64,000 nucleotides of DNA, taken from the NCBI GenBank assembly GCA_029212885.1, contig JARGPC010000002.1, positions 290,474-354,473 on the forward strand. The letters are read 5' to 3'. Both the position numbers and the translations under genes were made by a program. Shown one piece after another: positions 61,301-64,000 of the stretch (positions are counted from its first letter, which is position 1; each line of letters opens with the position of its first letter). Source of the stretch: Coxiellaceae bacterium (lineage in GTDB: Bacteria; Pseudomonadota; Gammaproteobacteria; Coxiellales; Coxiellaceae). Under the pieces are notes generated by a model. It was not told where the DNA came from, ran no database searches, and saw nothing but the letters and a program-made list of their open reading frames with translations.

Positions 61301-61912
61301 ATTATTTAATCCATCTACGACTCTATCAATATCTACGCTTTCTGATAGTAGCGATGACCAGTTATCGACTAAAGGGGCAGGAAAGTTATTTTGGATGCAA
61401 AGCAAGTACGCTATATTCGGGTTAAAACTATCTATCTTGCTTAGGCGTATGCAGAGTTTGGCTATTGCGCGAAGCTCTTGTCTTATACGTACATCTGGTG
61501 CGGAGCTTTGAGCCTCGGTTATGCGAAGGGTATAGTGCTTCAGAGCGTTTTCAATATATTGAAAACGAAACTGTGAATCGAAATCTTCTTCGTCAATGCT
61601 TACTGTAGATAGTACATCTTCGGCTGTAGATGCCATTTGAGCAAGGTTGAAAAGTATGTCGGCATCTAGAGGGGTGTCTGCTAACATCGGTAATTGTTGA
61701 AATAGATCAAGCTGATTGTACAAAGAAACAGTATCGATAAAGATTTCCTGGTCTGTTCCACTGCGTTTGGTATGGAATACTTCTTGGCCATAAGTCAGTG
61801 TTTTGTCGAAATTAATTGCTTGTTCACTGGATGGCACAAAGTAACGCCACGCTTCTCTGGCTTCAAAAATGACTAGTAATGTTGATGCTGCAATTCGGCT
61901 TGATGATCTCAT
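58325..61912 (-). CDS. Giant ankyrin protein with novel repeats and coiled-coil insertion (paralogue of 42314-45472)
   Basis: A 1195-residue protein with no signal peptide. The N-terminal domain (EAREAWRYFVPSSEQAINFD) aligns with its paralogue. Ankyrin-like repeats span about 295-400 (LPALLVAAQYGHIEFIETAL; GETLLHTAAEHGQLDTVSYL). The non-ankyrin 46-residue repeats run from about 595 to 985 (LRLYFDIALNSDAVSPEQAI; LYTYALAILNSNLTFTQKLT). They are split by an Ala/Gln/Glu-rich coiled coil at about 750-900 (SFVEQATTKLNEAKDDLEQA). The best conserved block is YRLIWPKGSSKKDGLHELFK, then RAYLQALLKSSL. A disordered C-terminus ends EPCLIAAGH. GGGGAAGAGCGC precedes the ATG. Confidence 0.82.
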   Translation of the reverse strand: MRSSSRIAASTLLVIFEAREAWRYFVPSSEQAINFDKTLTYGQEVFHTKRSGTDQEIFIDTVSLYNQLDLFQQLPMLADTPLDADILFNLAQMASTAEDVLSTVSIDEEDFDSQFRFQYIENALKHYTLRITEAQSSAPDVRIRQELRAIAKLCIRLSKIDSFNPNIAYLLCIQNNFPAPLVDNWSSLLSESVDIDRVVDGLNNGMKRTNALQGGQPIQDYFTHSPEVMEEYSAYCQTVSESLEGEFHICSQTSAAVKYINAARLNDAEAPLHLDTQIDNAIMVLGRDKYGPAISAIKLPALLVAAQYGHIEFIETALTIGQTDLTNAHFDDGETLLHTAAEHGQLDTVSYLLHRSEISKNPIAESADPYALYNGKTYFNYALRSDVQYAKTMMDAHLENPSLPLGEVAAIVNSDTKTNIFEQVMLPALREGNINAVAFCIDHGFIFNVKNYQLIIDLLAQRSNESGIDLTTRLQIFNLLPDYYENPLEQDKLTTAKYAYFIQQVDADDLLVFPHLSMTPTPTDTESFRRCSQIVHYGILELARRADIARLRAFIMSAFSTATTSQTMPNEYVATILKGAICATDESILHTLVSDNNIAALRLYFDIALNSDAVSPEQAIEILQAPKLFGTPPKDEYLFNMLLISNNADALYTYALAILNSNLTFTQKLTLLCTNDPHIGNVIVYLTQHHDGDKLAALTRAIYEANLTEDQREQMLHQQGVKQYGGIVRSLFNNKLMSNYIELLHGSREDATKKTTQAMQAQLTHETSQQALVSAQSFVEQATTKLNEAKDDLEQAQAVDITAAIASAQHATHQAEALWSNEDDKEAANTLAQAMWDAVDEANAAKPEAEKHYHITEIELASAQLQLKETEQQARLDQENLQIAQTNVAEAIEDIEHVDQLTNTATLLSAQQLAEFVSQTLACDTLNTDQKYRLIWPKGSSKKDGLHELFKPEANKPDLVRAYLQALLKSSLDETVKTKIVRKVTKHMTLPIEGGRFSTDNLALDLALLGYQYKDQYKSGIFCSRTKPEAQIASTLAYIYHQPIFNNHAQPATIINIISAEVRELYRGAKFDRSGKCNSPLLQALAAIADMHGIDLTPLNEIDVERTTISDPIPVPQSPRKSQRYIITTGAGSSSTEAGFFSNTERGGTSYASSITAGHSAPGDPFFQSSLPKSVFVHDPDAPTDQEPCLIAAGH

Positions 61913-62157
61913 GCGCTCTTCCCCTTGACCTTACTCTATATTTAGATTTATGCCGAAATTGTATATGATACGGTGTTTGATTTATAGACGAAGGGGTCGA
62001 TTAATCCTTATTTAAGCTGGAGTGAATGCGACGTTTATACGGTTGTTGACTTCTAGCTGATCAAAGCGCGGGGTGATTATTGCTACAGAGTTGGGTATGC
62101 CATTGCGTTAATGATGTGGGTGGTGTGCTTGAAAAATTTCAGACTTTATCGGTATAT

Positions 62158-63060
62158 TTATCTTCGTAAAATATTACTCATTGCCTGTTCAATCTCTTTG
62201 TAATTAAATGTAAATCCCGCATTCTCAAGATTTTTTGGATATATTTTTTGATTGGCTAATAACAGTTCTTTGCCCATTTGGCCAAAAATTTTTTGTATAA
62301 AAAAGGCTGAGAGATGCAGGAAGCATGGTTTATGGCAGGCTTTAGCAACAGTTTTAGCAAAGGAAAGTTGGGTGCAGGATACCGGTGAAGTAAGGTTGTA
62401 GCTTGGCTCGGGATCGGTTATCTGAATAATAAACTGTATGGCACGACAAAGGTCGTCAACATGTATCCAGCTTAAATGATCGCTTTTATTTCCCATTACT
62501 GACCCTAGGCCGCATTTAAAAGCAGGGAGTATTTTAGCAAGCATTCCGCCATCTTTACCCAATACAACACCAGTACGTAAGCAAGATACTTCGGAGCCAT
62601 ATTGAGTTGCTTTTTGAGCACAGCTTTCCCATTCACTGACGAGCTCTCGCGAGAAAGATTGCTCCTTTGAATTGACGAAATTTTCTTCTGTTTGTGTTTG
62701 ATCGCTGCTAGGGTAGTAACCAATGGCACTTGCATTGAGAAGCCTCGGTTTAAGAGATGATGGGGTGCTTTTAATGTATGATACGATTGCTTTAGTTGGT
62801 TCAATGCGGCTTGCTTGAAGTTCACTTTTTCTTTTCTGCGACCATCTCTTGCTGGCTATATTCTGACCGCAGAGGTTGATGATGGTATTGAACTGCTGGT
62901 CGGTCTCTAGGCTTTTTCCGTCCCAGAGAAGTGTGTTGATACTCTTGCTCAATGTTTTTGGTGAGCGTGTTAGTATAGTTACCTTGTGTCCATCTTCGAT
63001 TAAAAACTTAGTGAGGGTGGTGCCGATAAAGCCACTACCTCCAGCAATTAATATATCCAT
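62158..63060 (-). CDS. TIGR01777-type NAD(P)-dependent epimerase (YfcH-like)
   Basis: A 300-residue extended-SDR protein of the YfcH group. The Rossmann loop is ILIAGGSGFIGTTLTKFLIE (residues 3-22). NLCGQNIASKRWSQKRKSEL, LLNASAIGYYPSSDQ, SCLRTGVVLGKDGGMLAKIL and HLSWIHVDDLCRAIQFIIQ are family signatures, as is the C-terminal PKNLENAGFTFNYKEIEQAM. The exact substrate is unknown for the family. It is followed on the same strand, 153 bp upstream, by another epimerase-family gene. Confidence 0.88.
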   Translation of the reverse strand: MDILIAGGSGFIGTTLTKFLIEDGHKVTILTRSPKTLSKSINTLLWDGKSLETDQQFNTIINLCGQNIASKRWSQKRKSELQASRIEPTKAIVSYIKSTPSSLKPRLLNASAIGYYPSSDQTQTEENFVNSKEQSFSRELVSEWESCAQKATQYGSEVSCLRTGVVLGKDGGMLAKILPAFKCGLGSVMGNKSDHLSWIHVDDLCRAIQFIIQITDPEPSYNLTSPVSCTQLSFAKTVAKACHKPCFLHLSAFFIQKIFGQMGKELLLANQKIYPKNLENAGFTFNYKEIEQAMSNILRR

Positions 63061-63213
63061 AGTTCTTTTTTACCGTGATAGTTTCATGATTGTTGATAGC
63101 AATGGCTGGTGTTTTTAAGGGCATGTAAATCCTTTGGATGTAGAATATGCTCTTTGCAGTTACTCTTAGATAATATCATACTAATCGCAGTGATTGGTAT
63201 GGCGTGATTATAA

Positions 63214-64000
63214 TTAGGTATCATTTTTTAGATGTTGGTAGAGGGTCAATAGCCCTTCTTTATAGCTTGGGTAAGATAATCTCAAAATAAGTTTGTTTTT
63301 TGCTTTTGTGTTTTTCACTTTGCGGCAGTCTTGGTAGAACTCCTTGGCTAGTGGGGGTAGCACAGCTTTCTCATATGGTATTTTAATAAGGGGTTTTATT
63401 TCTAGTAGTTGCGCTGCATATTCATCAACGAGATCTGGGGCGCAGGGTAGGTCATCCGCGAGATTGTATATTTCACCTGGCGTAGGGTGTTTTATTGATT
63501 CATAAAGTGCCTTACAAATATCTTCAACGTGTATTCTAGAGAACACCTGTCCTTTTTTAATGATTGATGTAGTTTTACCCCTCAATATTTTGACTAAGCT
63601 GTTACGCTCGGGACCATAAATGCCGGCTAATCGAAAAATATGAATCGGTAAGTTGAATTCGTCAAAAAGAGCCATCCAGCTGCGTTCAGCCTGTAACCTT
63701 CTTTTCCCTCTTTCCCCAGGAATATTAGGCTTGGATTCTTCATTCACCCATTCTCCTTCATGATTTCCATAGACGCTGGTTGATGATAGATACCCTACCC
63801 ATTTAATTTGATTTTTGCGTTTGACAAGCTGGTGTTTGATCAACTCAATAGCAGGGTCTGTTCCGTCAGTGTTTGGTGGTGCTGAAACCAAAATAGAATC
63901 ATAGTCCGTTATATTAATGCTGGCTTGTTTGGGGTTGAGATATATTAATTTTATAGCTGCCGTAGAAAATTTTTGTATTTTATCTGGGTTTCGTGTTGTG
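63214..64000 (-). CDS. NAD-dependent epimerase/dehydratase family protein, 5' end outside window
   Basis: The reading frame is open to the window edge: upstream of the TTG at 63891 it continues as TTRNPDKIQKFS and ITDYDSILVSAPPNTDGTDP, typical of a YeeZ-like SDR after its first Rossmann strand. The N-terminal glycine loop therefore lies beyond base 64000. Visible are VGYLSSTSVYGNHEGEWVNE (catalytic Ser/Tyr region), IFRLAGIYGPERNSLVKI, SRIHVEDICKALYESI and GEIYNLADDLPCAPDLVDEY. Substrate unknown. Relatives often act on nucleotide sugars, but none of their pathway genes is here. Confidence 0.85.
   Translation of the reverse strand, partial: TTRNPDKIQKFSTAAIKLIYLNPKQASINITDYDSILVSAPPNTDGTDPAIELIKHQLVKRKNQIKWVGYLSSTSVYGNHEGEWVNEESKPNIPGERGKRRLQAERSWMALFDEFNLPIHIFRLAGIYGPERNSLVKILRGKTTSIIKKGQVFSRIHVEDICKALYESIKHPTPGEIYNLADDLPCAPDLVDEYAAQLLEIKPLIKIPYEKAVLPPLAKEFYQDCRKVKNTKAKNKLILRLSYPSYKEGLLTLYQHLKNDT

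Overview
The window looks like chromosomal DNA of a gammaproteobacterium, most likely a host-associated, Legionella/Coxiella-like (Legionellales) organism. The housekeeping order scpB-rluB and the run recA-recX-alaS-lysC-csrA-tRNA-Ser-tRNA-Arg are gammaproteobacterial. The density of eukaryote-like repeat proteins (two Sel1-repeat, three ankyrin), long orphan proteins, short interspersed palindromes built on GGATCCCGG..CCGGGATGACA, and the lack of any visible LexA box before recA suggest the intracellular lineage. This placement is inference from gene content; no 16S or other marker is in the window.

Layout. 0-3.4 kb: scpB (5' end cut by the window), rluB, an orphan gene and miaE. 3.5-7.4 kb: two paralogous Sel1-repeat proteins. 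7.4-22.1 kb: an interrupted leucine/isovalerate catabolic cluster on the minus strand, in transcription order isovaleryl-CoA dehydrogenase, acetyl-CoA acetyltransferase, methylcrotonyl-CoA carboxylase beta, methylglutaconyl-CoA hydratase and methylcrotonyl-CoA carboxylase alpha. It is broken up by three low-complexity secreted/effector-like genes, a cysteine-dioxygenase-like cupin flanked by REP elements, a lytic transglycosylase, an ankyrin protein and an alpha/beta hydrolase. 22.2-27.7 kb: a methyltransferase-like gene, pyrD, an OmpR/EnvZ-class two-component pair facing a Spy/CpxP-like periplasmic gene, and a 5'-nucleotidase. 27.7-33.6 kb: an AddAB-type helicase-nuclease pair. 33.9-41.1 kb: a QseBC/PmrAB-type two-component pair and the large NAD-glutamate dehydrogenase. 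41.1-50.3 kb: an accessory stretch with a haloalkane-dehalogenase-fold protein that lacks its nucleophile, a tiny lipoprotein, a 1052-residue ankyrin protein, several orphans, an FAD protein and a stand-alone GHKL ATPase. 50.6-56.7 kb: conserved core (recA, recX, alaS, lysC, csrA, two tRNAs). 56.7-64 kb: a class A beta-lactamase, a second giant ankyrin protein (1195 residues) and two NAD-dependent epimerase-family genes, the last cut by the window end.

How the genes may work together. The isovalerate genes would take leucine-derived isovaleryl-CoA to HMG-CoA, with the thiolase acting on acetoacetyl-CoA; with the large glutamate dehydrogenase this points to amino acids as a carbon source. CsrA and PmrAB/CpxRA-type two-component systems control effector genes in Legionella and Coxiella, so finding relatives of all three beside ankyrin/Sel1 genes is suggestive, but no secretion apparatus is in this window.

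The strongest candidates for undescribed biology are: (1) the two giant ankyrin proteins at 42.3-45.5 and 58.3-61.9 kb, which share a non-ankyrin helical repeat of about 46 residues, interrupted in one paralogue by an approximately 130-residue coiled-coil insertion; (2) the three-gene low-complexity/glycine-zipper cluster at 16.7-19.4 kb inside the leucine cluster; (3) the Sel1 pair with a shared novel C-terminal region; and (4) mobile palindromes that have entered coding sequence (scpB, the sensor kinase gene).
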